Notes: generated by a model not told the origin, from the sequence alone. DNA of 33,470 nt from Streptomyces sp. SID9727 (GCF_010550605.1 NZ_JAAGNI010000332.1:1-33470); one strand, 5' to 3'; shown: positions 8,116 through 16,458, numbered from the stretch's first letter. Numbers and translations are program-made.

Positions 8116-9204
8116 ATGTGGCCAGGACAGCAGCCGCCCGGGGGCGAGCAGAACCCGCAGGACCAGAACCAGAACCCGTACCAGCAGCCGGGGTACCAGC
8201 AGCCGAATCCCTATCAGCAGCCGGGATATCAGCAGCAGGGCCAGCAGCCGGGCCAGCAGCCCGGCTACGGCTACCCGCAGCAGGGCGGGCAGGGCGGGCA
8301 GGGCGGGTACGGACAGCCCAACCCGTACCAGCAGCCGACGGTCCCGCAGTACGCGGTGCCCGGCCCTCCCGGTGCCCCGCAGCCGGGCAACGACAAGAAG
8401 AAGACGACGGTCATCGCCATCGTCGCGGCGACCGCGGTCGTGGTGGCCGCCGCGGTCACCGGCGTCATCGTGCTGAACAAGGACGACGACGAGGACGGCA
8501 AGAACGTCGCCGACGACAAGAAGTCGTCCGCGCCCGCCAAGCCGTCCGGGTCCGCCTCGGAGGCCAACCCGCGCGGCGGCGAGGACGCCAAGCCGCAGAT
8601 CGCGGGCTGGAAGGTCGTGACGAACCCCAAGTGGGGCACCCAGTTCGACGTTCCGGGCGACTGGGAGGTGTCCCCGCCCGGCGTGCTGTCCTTCTTCGAG
8701 GACGAGAAGAAGAACGACGGCCTGCCGCTCATCGGCTTCACCGGGCCGGCGGACCTCAAGGAGAAGTGGTGCACCGACGACGCCGACAAGGACGGCACGG
8801 AGGACAAGTACAGCCTGGCCGGCGCCGGCACCCGGGGCGCGCAGGGCGCCACGGACGCCGACGTGAACGCCCGTAACGAGGCGGGCACCTGGGCCTGGGC
8901 CGCGTTCGCGCAGCACATGCCGAAGAAGAGCATCAAGATCAGCAAGGCCAAGCAGTACACCACCAAGTCGGGGCTGACCGGGAGCCTGGTCACCGCGACC
9001 GCGCCCAACGTCACCAAGCGCTCGAAGTGCAGCAGCGACGGCAAGACGTATGCCTTCACGTTCAAGAACAGCAAGGGCGAGTTCTCCTCGTGGGTGCTGT
9101 ACGCCGCCGCGGACGTGGACGACGAGCTGCCGAACGCGACGATCGAGAAGATCCTCAGCACCGTGCGCCTGGTGCCGGTGGTCGACTCCGAGGACGCTTC
9201 CTGA
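8116..9204 (+). CDS. Membrane-anchored protein with Gln/Pro/Gly-rich N-terminus
   Basis: This 362-aa protein begins with about 85 residues of low-complexity cytoplasmic sequence (repeats of NPYQQPGYQQ and GGQGGQGG). One transmembrane helix follows (TTVIAIVAATAVVVAAAVTG, about 98-117), then a charged linker and an extracellular domain (about 165-355) with GWKVVTNPKWGTQFDVPGDW. The layout resembles many Streptomyces envelope proteins of unknown function. The ATG at 8116 has a TATCGT box 8 bases upstream and no clear Shine-Dalgarno, so it may be leaderless. The product is secreted across the membrane; its role is unknown. Confidence 0.88.
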   Translation: MWPGQQPPGGEQNPQDQNQNPYQQPGYQQPNPYQQPGYQQQGQQPGQQPGYGYPQQGGQGGQGGYGQPNPYQQPTVPQYAVPGPPGAPQPGNDKKKTTVIAIVAATAVVVAAAVTGVIVLNKDDDEDGKNVADDKKSSAPAKPSGSASEANPRGGEDAKPQIAGWKVVTNPKWGTQFDVPGDWEVSPPGVLSFFEDEKKNDGLPLIGFTGPADLKEKWCTDDADKDGTEDKYSLAGAGTRGAQGATDADVNARNEAGTWAWAAFAQHMPKKSIKISKAKQYTTKSGLTGSLVTATAPNVTKRSKCSSDGKTYAFTFKNSKGEFSSWVLYAAADVDDELPNATIEKILSTVRLVPVVDSEDAS

Positions 9205-9258
9205 CCTCGGTCGGGGAACTCATTTGCGCAACGGGGCGGCGGCCGCGATAGTCCCTGG

Positions 9259-10572
9259 GTGACCGACGCAGCCGCCCCCGCCCCCCGCTCCGCCCGCCCC
9301 GTCCCGGCGGGCCGCAACTACCGGCTGCTGACCGCCGCCTCGATCATCACCGGCCTGGGTACCCACGGCGCGCTGATCGCGGCGGCGTTCGCGGTCCTGC
9401 AGACGGGCGGCGACGGCGGTGACGTCGGTCTCGTCGCCGCCGCCAGGACCGTGCCGCTGGTGCTCTTCCTGCTCATCGGCGGGGCGATCGCCGACCGGAT
9501 GCCGCGCCACCGGGTGATGGTCGCGGCCAACACCCTCAACTGCGTCTCGCAGGGACTCTTCGCCCTGCTCGTCCTGTCCGGCGACCCGAAGCTGTGGCAG
9601 ATGATGCTGCTCACCGCGCTCTGCGGCACCGGACAGGCGTTCTTCAGCCCGGCCGCCGAGGGGATGCTGATGTCGAGCGTCAGCGGCGAGCAGGCGAGCC
9701 GGGCCTTCGCGCTCTTCCGGATGTCCACCCAGGGCGCCGCGATCGGCGGTGCGGCCCTCGGCGGCGCCATGATCGCGGCGATGGACCCCGGCTGGGTGCT
9801 CGCCGTGGACGCCGCCGCCTTCGCGGTCGCGGGAGCCCTGCGCGCTTTCCTCGACGTCAGCCACATCCCGGCCCGTGAGCCCGGGGGCGGGCTGCTCGCG
9901 GACCTGCGGGACGGCTGGCAGGAGTTCACGGGCCGCCCGTGGCTCTGGTCCATCGTCGCCCAGTTCTCCGTGGTGGTCGCCGCCGTCGGAGCCGCCGAGG
10001 CGGTCTACGGGCCGCTGGTCGCCCGCGACGAACTGGGCGGTGCCCGGCCCTGGGGGTTCGCGCTCGCCGCGTTCGGCGTCGGCAACCTGGCCGGGGCCCT
10101 GCTGATGATGCGGTGGAAGCCGCGCCGGCTGCTGCTGGCCGGAACCCTCTGCGTCTTCCCGCTGGCCCTCCCGTCGGCCGGGCTCGCGGTGCCGCTGTCG
10201 GCGACCTGGCTCTGCCTGGTCATGTTCGTCAGCGGTACGGCGATCGAGGTGTTCGGCGTCTCCTGGATGACGGCCATGCACCAGGAGATCCCGGAGGAGA
10301 AGCTGTCGCGCGTCTCGGCCTACGACTGGTTCGGCTCGGTGGCCATGGTGCCGGTCGCCACCGCCCTCGCCGGACCGGTCGAGTCCCTGGTCGGACGCAG
10401 TCAGGCGCTGTGGGGGTGCGCGGGCCTGGTCGTGCTCGTCACGGGGCTGGTGCTGTTCGTTCCGGACGTACGCAACCTGACCCGCCGGACCGAGTCGGTC
10501 GAGGTGGCCGCCGCCCCGCTCGTGCCGCCCACCTCAGCCGACGCTGAAGGCGCCGTCGGGCGGCTCGGGTGA
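9259..10572 (+). CDS. MFS transporter
   Basis: The 437-aa protein has about 12 membrane segments and resembles the MFS_3/enterobactin-exporter-like group. The loop 2-3 motif reads GGAIADRMPRHRVM (near 72-85). Mid-protein FRMSTQGAAIGGAALGG and the C-half VSGTAIEVFGVSWMTAM are typical of the group. The GTG at 9259 is preceded 6 bases upstream by GATAGT, so a leaderless transcript is possible. The substrate is unknown. Its last 39 bases overlap the convergent spermidine-synthase-like gene. Confidence 0.9.
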   Translation: MTDAAAPAPRSARPVPAGRNYRLLTAASIITGLGTHGALIAAAFAVLQTGGDGGDVGLVAAARTVPLVLFLLIGGAIADRMPRHRVMVAANTLNCVSQGLFALLVLSGDPKLWQMMLLTALCGTGQAFFSPAAEGMLMSSVSGEQASRAFALFRMSTQGAAIGGAALGGAMIAAMDPGWVLAVDAAAFAVAGALRAFLDVSHIPAREPGGGLLADLRDGWQEFTGRPWLWSIVAQFSVVVAAVGAAEAVYGPLVARDELGGARPWGFALAAFGVGNLAGALLMMRWKPRRLLLAGTLCVFPLALPSAGLAVPLSATWLCLVMFVSGTAIEVFGVSWMTAMHQEIPEEKLSRVSAYDWFGSVAMVPVATALAGPVESLVGRSQALWGCAGLVVLVTGLVLFVPDVRNLTRRTESVEVAAAPLVPPTSADAEGAVGRLG

Positions 10573-11379
10573 CGCCACCGCGTCCTCGTCCCCGACCGGC
10601 CGGGCCCCGTTGACGAACGCGGCCAGCGCCGCTCCGTGCTCCACCCGCGCCGCGAACGCGTCCCCCGCGCACCGGCGGGCCAGGGCCGCCGTGTCGAGCG
10701 GGACGCGGGAGGCGACGAGGACCACGTTGCCGAAGCGGCGGCCGCGCAGCACGCCCGGCTCCGCGATCAGCGCCAGCTCACCGAAGACCGCCGCGAAGGT
10801 GGCCAGCTGCGAGCGGAGGAAGCCGAACGGCGGCCCGTCGGCCAGGTTCGCGGCGTAGATCCCGTCCGGCCGCAGCGCCCGCGCCGCCGCTTCGGCGTAC
10901 GGGACCGAGGTGAGGTGGGCGGGGACCCGGGAGCCGCCGAAGACGTCCGCGATGAGCAGGTCCACCGAGCCGGGGGCGGTCCCCTCCAGGCGTGCGCGGG
11001 CGTCCGCCGCGTGCACGGTGACGCCGCAGTCCGGTGGCAGCGGCAGGTGCTCGGCGACGAGGTCGAGCAGCCCTCGGTCCGCGTCCGCCACCTCCTGCCG
11101 GGAGCCGGGGCGGGTCGCCGCGACGTACCGGGGCAGGGTGAGGCCGCCGCCTCCCAGGTGCAGGACGTCCAGGGGCTCGCCCGGGTCCGCCGCGCAGTCC
11201 ACGACATGGCCGAGCCGGCGGGCGTACTCGAACTCCAGGTGCTCGGGCGCGTCGAGGTCGACGTAGGACTGCGGGGCGCCGTCGACCGTGAGCAGCCAGG
11301 CCCGTTCCCGGTCCACGTCGGGGAGGAGGCGCGCGGTGCCGTGGTCCACGTCCCGGACGACGGGTATCGACTCGTTCAC
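10534..11379 (-). CDS. Spermidine-synthase-like (SAM-fold) protein
   Basis: The 281-aa protein has a class I SAM/aminopropyltransferase Rossmann fold. Motif I is VLHLGGGGLTLPRYVAATRP (near 71-90), the acidic motif II is EVADADRG, then VHAADARARL and LLIADVFGG follow. The polyamine synthase gatekeeper pattern is only partly kept, so it may be a spermidine-synthase homologue with another substrate. I chose the GTG at 11379 (VNESIPVVRDVDHG). The nearest Shine-Dalgarno (GGGGGAG) almost touches it, so a start a few codons downstream is possible. Confidence 0.85.
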   Translation of the reverse strand: MNESIPVVRDVDHGTARLLPDVDRERAWLLTVDGAPQSYVDLDAPEHLEFEYARRLGHVVDCAADPGEPLDVLHLGGGGLTLPRYVAATRPGSRQEVADADRGLLDLVAEHLPLPPDCGVTVHAADARARLEGTAPGSVDLLIADVFGGSRVPAHLTSVPYAEAAARALRPDGIYAANLADGPPFGFLRSQLATFAAVFGELALIAEPGVLRGRRFGNVVLVASRVPLDTAALARRCAGDAFAARVEHGAALAAFVNGARPVGDEDAVASPEPPDGAFSVG

Positions 11380-11395
11380 TCCCCCATTGTGCGGT

Positions 11396-11431
11396 GGGCC
11401 CGCCGCCCCGGGTGTCCGGGGCGGCGGGCCC
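11396..11431 (-). terminator. Strong hairpin terminator after the EF-Tu gene
   Basis: A perfect 16-bp GC-only stem (11396-11411 with 11416-11431) has a GTGT loop. It lies 17 bases after the stop of the minus-strand tuf-like gene and just before the next gene on the same strand. Confidence 0.85.
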
Positions 11432-11447
11432 GCGCTCTCCGTCGCGC

Positions 11448-12618
11448 TCAGAGCAGCTCCGTGACGGTGCCCGCGCCGACCGTGCGGCCTCCCTCGCGGA
11501 TGGCGAAGCCGAGGCCCGCCTCCAAGGGCACGTCCCGGCCCAGCTCGACGGTCACGGTGACCGTGTCCCCGGGCCGCGCGACCGCCGCCTCGCCGAGGTC
11601 GATGTCGCCGACCACGTCGGCCGTGCGGATGTAGAACTGCGGCCGGTAACCGGTGGCGACCGGGGTGGTGCGGCCGCCCTCGCGCCCCGACAGGACGTAC
11701 ACCCGCGCGGTGAAGCGCCGGCTCGGGGTGACGCTGCCCGGCGCCGCGACGACGTGGCCGCGGCGCACCCGGTCGCGCTCGACGCCGCGCAGGAGCAGCG
11801 CGACGTTGTCGCCGGCCTCGGCGGACTCCATCGGTTTCCCGAAGGTCTCCAGACCGGTGACGACCGTCTCGATGTCCGGGCCGAGCACCGAAACCCGGTC
11901 GCCGACGCGGACCGTGCCGCGCTCCACGGCACCGGTGACGACCGTGCCCCGGCCGGTGATGGTCAAGACGTTCTCCACCGGCAGCAGGAACGGAGCGTCG
12001 GTGTAGCGCACCGGCATCGGTACGTAGGTGTCGACGGCGTCGAGCAGCGCCTCCACGGCCCCCGTCCACCGCGGGTCGCCCTCCAGCGCCCGCAGCCCCG
12101 ACACGCGGACGACGGGCACCGTGTCGCCGCCGTAGCCGTGCGCGGACAGCAGCTCGCGCACCTCCAGCTCGACCAGGTCGGTGAGCTCGGGGTCACCGGC
12201 GTCCGCCTTGTTGAGCGCCACCACGATGTGGTCGACGCCCACCTGGCGGGCGAGCAGGACGTGCTCGGCGGTCTGCGGCATGATCCCGTCGACCGCGGAG
12301 ACGACGAGGATCGCCCCGTCGAGCTGGGCGGCCCCGGTGACCATGTTCTTGATGTAGTCGGCGTGGCCGGGCATGTCGATGTGCGCGTAGTGCCGGGTGC
12401 CGGGTCTCGTACTCGACGTGCGCGATGTTGATGGTGATGCCGCGCTGCGCCTCCTCGGGCGCGCGGTCGATGCGGTCGAAGGGGACGAAGGTGCCGGTGC
12501 CGCGGTCGCTGAGGACCTTGGTGATGGCGGCGGTCAGGGTCGTCTTGCCGTGGTCGACGTGGCCCATGGTGCCGATGTTGAGGTGCGGCTTGGTGCGCAC
12601 GTATGCCGTCTTGGGCAT
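11448..12618 (-). pseudogene. tuf: Elongation factor Tu, tuf3-like copy with a +1 frameshift
   Basis: This encodes an EF-Tu of the diverged Streptomyces tuf3 kind. The frame from the ATG at 12618 (AAGGA 6 bases upstream) carries [19 protein letters not shown] and the G1 motif GHVDHGKT (19-26). It reads through NIAHVEYET and then loses frame. The continuing frame picks up at [11 protein letters not shown] with NKAD and the rest of the protein to 11448. The joined length is 390 codons plus one base, so one base too many is present. The shift maps to a TGCCGGG tandem repeat (12391-12404), where the family normally reads YET-x-TRHYAH. As written, neither piece is a working GTPase. A sequencing error is a real alternative. 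tuf3 is usually a dispensable, conditionally expressed second copy. Confidence 0.9.
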
Positions 12619-12667
12619 GTTCATTCCTTGGGATGCGAAGCGTGACGTGAGGACCCCGGGGCCGGCC

Positions 12668-12710
12668 GACCCTCCCCTCGCGGGGTCCGCCGGACGGCCG
12701 GGGGAGGGTC
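12668..12710 (-). terminator. Hairpin between a short leader ORF and tuf
   Basis: A 10-bp stem (12668-12677 with 12701-12710) encloses a 23-base loop. Two bases of the far arm belong to the stop codon of the short minus-strand ORF upstream, and the hairpin ends 50 bases before the tuf start. It could terminate the short transcript or act as an attenuator for tuf. Confidence 0.6.
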
Positions 12711-12843
12711 AGCTTCGGGCGCCGCCGAGGGGCGCTGCGGCAGCGGTGACCGCTGCGGCGCCACCTGCTGCGAGGGTGCGCACGGCAGCCTTCGGCGCGT
12801 CCGCGACTGCGGACGGCGCTGCGGGGAAGGCGTACCGGGACAT
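12709..12843 (-). CDS. Possible 44-aa leader or small protein upstream of tuf
   Basis: This short reading frame begins with an ATG at 12843 (GGAG 11 bases upstream) and encodes an Ala-rich peptide: MSRYAFPAAPSAVADAP, then a very Ala/Gly-rich tail ending GGARS. It lies on the tuf strand and its stop codon sits inside the arm of a hairpin. No family is recognised. It could be a leader peptide, a small protein, or chance coding in GC-rich DNA. Confidence 0.35.
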   Translation of the reverse strand: MSRYAFPAAPSAVADAPKAAVRTLAAGGAAAVTAAAAPLGGARS

Positions 12844-12980
12844 GCGCCGATCATCTCCGACGGGCCGCCCGCCCGTCGAGCGAATTACGGCGGGCCGTAC
12901 GGGGATTGGGCGCGGGTCGCCGAGTGGCCGGCCGAGGTGCATTACGGCGATCACACACCTTTGTCGGTTACTCTCCCCGA

Positions 12981-13691
12981 ATGCTCGATGTCGTCCCCGA
13001 CACCCGGCCCGCCCCCGGCCTCGCCATGCGCTGCACGCGCGTGCTGCTGTCGCCGTGGTCCCGGCTCTCGCTGCTCGTCGCCGTGCTCGTGGGCGCCGCG
13101 ACGGCCATGCTGCTGCTCGAACCGCAGCAGCTGCTGACCTCCGGGAGACTCGGGGAGCTGAGCGGTGGGTCCACGGCGGCGGTGCTCTTCGGACTCGCGT
13201 ACGGCGTCTGCACGGTGGCGTTCGTGCCGCGTCCGCTGCTGAACCTCGCGGCGGGCGCCCTGTTCGGGGTGCAGGCGGGCCTCGGGGCGGCGATCGGCGG
13301 CACGGTGCTGGGCGCGGGAGTCTCCTTCATGCTCGGCCGGGTCCTGGGGCAGGACGCGCTGCGCACCCTGGTACGGGGGCGCTGGCTGCGGGCGGCGGAC
13401 GGACAGCTGAGCCGGCACGGCTTCCGCTCGATGCTGGCGCTCCGGCTCTTCCCCGGGGTGCCCTTCGCCGCGGCCAACTACTGCGCCGCCGTCTCGCGCA
13501 TGGGCTATCCGCCGTTCCTGGTGGCGACGGGCCTGGGCTCGGTCCCGAACACCGCCGCGTACGTGGTGGCGGGGAGCGAGGCGTCGTCGCCCACCTCGCC
13601 CGCGTTCCTGGCGGCGATGGGCTTCATCGTGCTGACGGGGGCCGGAGCGGCCGTGGTCGCCTGGCGCCGCCGCCACCGCCTGGGCGGCTGA
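12981..13691 (+). CDS. TVP38/TMEM64 family membrane protein
   Basis: This 236-aa integral membrane protein has the SNARE-associated (VTT) domain: FVPRPLLNLAAGALFG near 85, GGTVLGAGVSFMLGRVLGQ near 105, and LALRLFPGVPFAAANYCAAVSRM near 153. The last carries the conserved arginine and F/P segment. It is related to DedA and to eukaryotic lipid scramblases; its bacterial role is unclear. The ATG at 12981 lies 6 bases after a TACTCT box, so the mRNA may be leaderless. A second membrane protein tied to lipid carriers (UppP) follows on the same strand. Confidence 0.88.
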   Translation: MLDVVPDTRPAPGLAMRCTRVLLSPWSRLSLLVAVLVGAATAMLLLEPQQLLTSGRLGELSGGSTAAVLFGLAYGVCTVAFVPRPLLNLAAGALFGVQAGLGAAIGGTVLGAGVSFMLGRVLGQDALRTLVRGRWLRAADGQLSRHGFRSMLALRLFPGVPFAAANYCAAVSRMGYPPFLVATGLGSVPNTAAYVVAGSEASSPTSPAFLAAMGFIVLTGAGAAVVAWRRRHRLGG

Positions 13692-13770
13692 GGGCGACGG
13701 GGCGGGGCGCGCGGGGGGTGTCGTCCGGCGTTCACCCGGGGGCGATACGCTGCCCGCGACCGACAGACGA

Positions 13771-13794
13771 GACAGGGCCCGGCCGGGCCCTGTC
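13771..13794. terminator. Perfect 24-base palindrome between TVP38 and uppP
   Basis: The sequence from 13771 to 13794 is a perfect palindrome (arms GACAGGGCCC and GGGCCCTGTC, centre GGCC). It lies 80 bases after the TVP38 gene and 81 before uppP. It most likely forms a terminator hairpin, although a binding site controlling uppP cannot be excluded. Confidence 0.65.
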
Positions 13795-13875
13795 CTCGCA
13801 TGACCGCAAACCGCACCCGCCGGGCGCCCGACGCCGGCGGCCGGTGCACGAGTATCCCGGGATGGCCCAAGCCCC

Positions 13876-14748
13876 ATGAGCTGGTTCGAATCGTTCGTCC
13901 TCGGCCTCGTCCAGGGACTGACCGAGTTCCTGCCGATCTCCTCCAGCGCGCACCTGCGGCTCACCGCGGCGTTCGCCGACTGGCAGGACCCGGGCGCGGC
14001 CTTCACCGCGATCACCCAGATCGGCACGGAGGCCGCGGTCCTCATCTACTTCCGCAAGGACATCGCCCGGATCGTCTCGGCGTGGTTCCGGTCGCTGACG
14101 GACCGTTCGATGCGCGGCGACCACGACGCCAAGATGGGCTGGCTGGTCATCGTCGGCTCCATCCCGATCGGCGTGCTGGGCCTGGCGTTCCAGGACCAGA
14201 TCGAGGGCCCCTTCCGCGACCTGCGACTGATCGCGACCACCCTGATCGTGATGGGCGTCGTCCTCGGCGTCGCGGACCGGATGGCCGCCCGCGACGAGAA
14301 GGGCGGCAGGCACCGGGCCGGCAAGCAGCGCAAGACGCTGCGCGAACTGGGCGTCAAGGACGGCCTCATCTACGGCTGCTGCCAGGCGCTGGCCCTCGTC
14401 CCCGGCGTCTCGCGGTCCGGCGCCACGATCAGCGGCGGTCTCCTGATGGGCTACACCCGGGAGGCGGCGGCGCGCTACTCGTTCCTGCTGGCGGTCCCGG
14501 CGGTGCTCGCCTCGGGTGTCTTCGAGCTGAAGGACGCGGGCGAGGGACACGTCTCCTGGGGGCCGACGATCTTCGCGACGGTCATCGCGTTCGGGGTGGG
14601 GTACGCGGTCATCGCCTGGTTCATGAAGTTCATCACGACCAAGAGCTTCATGCCCTTCGTGATCTACCGGATCGTCCTGGGCGTGGTGCTGTTTGCGCTG
14701 GTGGGAGCCGATGTCCTGAGTCCTCACGCGGGGGAATCGGCGGGCTGA
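13876..14748 (+). CDS. uppP: Undecaprenyl-diphosphatase UppP/BacA
   Basis: UppP dephosphorylates undecaprenyl diphosphate to recycle the peptidoglycan lipid carrier and gives bacitracin resistance. The 290-aa protein has the first signature GLTEFLPISSSAHL (near 14-27), with the catalytic Glu. The second signature, LALVPGVSRSGATI (near 173-186), carries the Ser/Arg residues. About eight membrane helices are present, with length normal for the family. Translation starts at the ATG at 13876; no strong Shine-Dalgarno is seen. Confidence 0.95.
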   Translation: MSWFESFVLGLVQGLTEFLPISSSAHLRLTAAFADWQDPGAAFTAITQIGTEAAVLIYFRKDIARIVSAWFRSLTDRSMRGDHDAKMGWLVIVGSIPIGVLGLAFQDQIEGPFRDLRLIATTLIVMGVVLGVADRMAARDEKGGRHRAGKQRKTLRELGVKDGLIYGCCQALALVPGVSRSGATISGGLLMGYTREAAARYSFLLAVPAVLASGVFELKDAGEGHVSWGPTIFATVIAFGVGYAVIAWFMKFITTKSFMPFVIYRIVLGVVLFALVGADVLSPHAGESAG

Positions 14749-14750
14749 GA

Positions 14751-14767
14751 GCCCCCGAAATTGGGGC
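14751..14767 (+). terminator. Short hairpin with U-rich tail after uppP
   Basis: GCCCC (14751-14755) pairs with GGGGC (14763-14767), followed by GTTTCTCT. It starts 2 bases beyond the uppP stop, and the T-rich tail suggests an intrinsic terminator. Confidence 0.55.
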
Positions 14768-15206
14768 GTTTCTCTAGCTTCAAGGTGGAGGTTTCTAGAG
14801 GCTCTTACGGGTGTTTCGAGACCTCTGGAGCTGATCATCTCCCACTTGTCTCCCAGTAGACGCCCAAGGACGTGAAGCGCCGGGGCAAGGCCACCACCTG
14901 GAGGGGTGGAACGTGGCCTTGCCCCGGCCGTCTTGCACAACGAACGGGGCCTGGCTCGGCTACGAGACCACGGCTCCCCACTCGGAGAAGTTTGAGCATC
15001 AGCCCCGTGGGAGGCGAGCCCCTCTCCCGCCGCTAAAGGGGTGCGCGACAGGAGAAGGGCCTCCCCGACGGCTGGCGCCTTACGGGCACCGTCCCCCGAG
15101 CTTTTACCGAAGTTGCCCCCGGCATATGTTGCGCACTGGATATATCCAGTGATCAGCCAGGTTCATAGGTTGCTGACCTCACGTCAAGATCGACGCCAGG
15201 GGTTCG
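14768..15206. other. Non-coding stretch at the left edge of the accessory block, with a large hairpin
   Basis: No convincing gene is seen here. It holds TCTCCCA twice (14838-14844 and 14849-14855). It also holds a strong hairpin of 14 bp (14880-14893 with 14914-14927, further pairing in the loop) that looks like a terminator although no gene precedes it in either direction. This suggests that a gene was lost here, or that this is the junction of an inserted element. Base composition becomes noticeably less GC-rich from here on. Confidence 0.45.
15134..15151. promoter_or_regulatory. 18-bp perfect palindrome, likely GntR operator
   Basis: CACTGGATATATCCAGTG is a perfect palindrome centred 64 bases before the GntR-type start codon. 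Its form, inverted half-sites around a TATA core, is typical of GntR-family operators, so it is a good candidate autoregulatory site. Binding is inferred. Confidence 0.65.
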
Positions 15207-15822
15207 ATGCCAGCCGACGCGCGCTATCGCGGCATCGCCGCCGACATCATCCGCCGAATTGAGGCAGGCGAGTGGCCGGCTGGCGCACCCCTACCCTCCC
15301 GCAGGGCGCTTGCCGCCGAATATGGCGTTGGCGGGCGAACAGACCGTCCGCCTGGCCTACGTTCTGCTGCGAGACACGCACATCCTTGACGGAGAAGAAC
15401 GAAAGCACGTCACCGTGGCGCATCCAGGTGCCATGCGCACACTCACGGACGTCGACGCCGAGTGGCCGTATGCCACCGAGACGACGGATACCCGGCCGCG
15501 GCGTGCATCCGACGACCTCGCCGAGCGTCTCGGGGTCGCCCTCGGCACGATGCTGCAGCACGCGACAGTGGAGTGCCTGGAGCCCGGCGGCAAGTCGGCG
15601 ATGCTCGTGCTGTCCTGGTGGAAAGGCCAGCGTCGAACTTACGTCAGCTACGCGGCTGAGCTCGGGGTGGCAAGGCTGAGCGAAGAGCACGCCCACGCCC
15701 TGGGGTTGCTTGTCGATGCCATGGCGTACCGAGTGGTGCGTACTCGCCTGGATGCGCATGGTGCCACCGTGGAAACCGCTGATCTGATCCTGCCCATGGA
15801 TCGCTGGACGATCCGCCTGTAG
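15207..15822 (+). pseudogene. GntR-family regulator broken by a 4-base duplication
   Basis: The first frame, from ATG 15207 (AGGGG upstream), gives the start of a GntR winged helix: YRGIAADIIRRIEAGEWPAG, then LPSRRALAAEYGVG. It then goes out of frame. A frame shifted by +1 continues exactly as the recognition helix should, with EQTVRLAYVLLRD, and runs to the stop at 15822. Between them the DNA reads GGCGGGCG (15330-15337), a tandem GGCG. Removing one copy restores the V-x-x-x-T-V spacing of the helix-turn-helix and gives a 203-aa protein. As written the DNA-binding domain is cut off. Its likely operator lies upstream and a terminator follows. A sequencing error is possible. Confidence 0.85.
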
Positions 15823-15824
15823 AG

Positions 15825-15846
15825 CTTCTGACCGGCGGGTCAGAAG
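15825..15846 (+). terminator. Hairpin terminator after the GntR gene
   Basis: A perfect 9-bp stem (15825-15833 with 15838-15846) has a GGCG loop, starting 2 bases after the stop codon. Confidence 0.65.
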
Positions 15847-15982
15847 GAGCTTCGAGCTTTACTCACTTCCACCCAAAGCGCCAGGGTTGCGTCAAGGTTG
15901 CACCAAGGAAACTTTTGGCTAGACCAACGATCCTCGCCCACCGTGTGAGCCCTGGCCAGAGCGCCGGAGGGTTAGGCTCCAC

Positions 15983-16246
15983 TTAGTTAGCCTTCTCGTG
16001 TAGCGGGTTCCCCGGCGCTGGCTCGACGCGAACGAACGACGTGGTGATGGCGCGATAGCTACGGTGGCCCGTGTTCCGTCCGGTGTGACGTAGCGCCCAG
16101 TCCTCTGGCAGGGTCCGCTCCTCGCTCGCGTCCGACGCCTCACCGCACGACGTGCACTCCAACTCGTAGACCGGTCCGCTCGCACCCGGGGTGCGGTCGG
16201 GGCCGATCGTCCAGTCCGCGTGCCGGATGACCGCTCGTACCGTCAT
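15983..16246 (-). CDS. Small CxxC...H-x6-H protein (DUF7848-like)
   Basis: This 87-aa protein opens MTVRAVIRHADWTIGPD and has a possible metal site: C31-x2-C34 (CTSC) with H54 and H61 (ALRHTGRNTGHRSY). It resembles, from memory, the Streptomyces-specific DUF7848 small proteins often found beside XRE regulators. The function is unknown. Its ATG overlaps the stop of the upstream 71-aa gene (ATGA), so the two form a coupled operon, divergent from the XRE-flavoprotein operon. Confidence 0.85.
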   Translation of the reverse strand: MTVRAVIRHADWTIGPDRTPGASGPVYELECTSCGEASDASEERTLPEDWALRHTGRNTGHRSYRAITTSFVRVEPAPGNPLHEKAN

Positions 16247-16458
16247 CGATCTCCTGCCTCTCGCTCGGCGCAGGCGACAGTGTCAGCGCAGGCTCGCGGG
16301 AACCAGCTGTACGCGGCACCGGCTCTCGGCAGCACGCGCTTCTCCCCAAGGTCTACATCCGCGCCGGCTCTGAGCTGCTTGCAACACCACACGCAAGCCC
16401 ATCCGCGCTGCTGCTGTTCCGTCAACGTGGCAACTGGTGGTAAATCCCTGACGGTCAT
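16243..16458 (-). CDS. Small cysteine-rich protein (71 aa)
   Basis: The protein opens MTVRDLPPVATLTEQQQRG and has CVWCC at 22-26 plus C57 and C63, a plausible zinc-ribbon-like set. No named family is recognised with certainty. It is translationally coupled to the downstream CxxC/HH gene and is the first gene of the operon divergent from the XRE regulator. I chose the ATG at 16458. A longer in-frame reading to 16767 crosses the promoter and the XRE gene and is unlikely. Confidence 0.75.
   Translation of the reverse strand: MTVRDLPPVATLTEQQQRGWACVWCCKQLRAGADVDLGEKRVLPRAGAAYSWFPRACADTVACAEREAGDR

Noticed and set aside
8160..8340. CAGCAGCC-type repeats as a CRISPR or tandem DNA repeat
   Set aside because: They encode the Gln/Pro/Gly-rich tail of the protein in frame. 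Units are irregular and there are no spacers.
12385..12410. Programmed ribosomal frameshifting in tuf
   Set aside because: No slippery heptamer or downstream pseudoknot is apparent, and EF-Tu is not known to use one. Mutation or sequencing error is simpler.
14838..14855. TCTCCCA repeated with an 11-base period, as a possible attachment or integrase-arm remnant
   Set aside because: No second copy or matching direct repeat was found near the right end of the island, and no integrase fragment is recognisable here.
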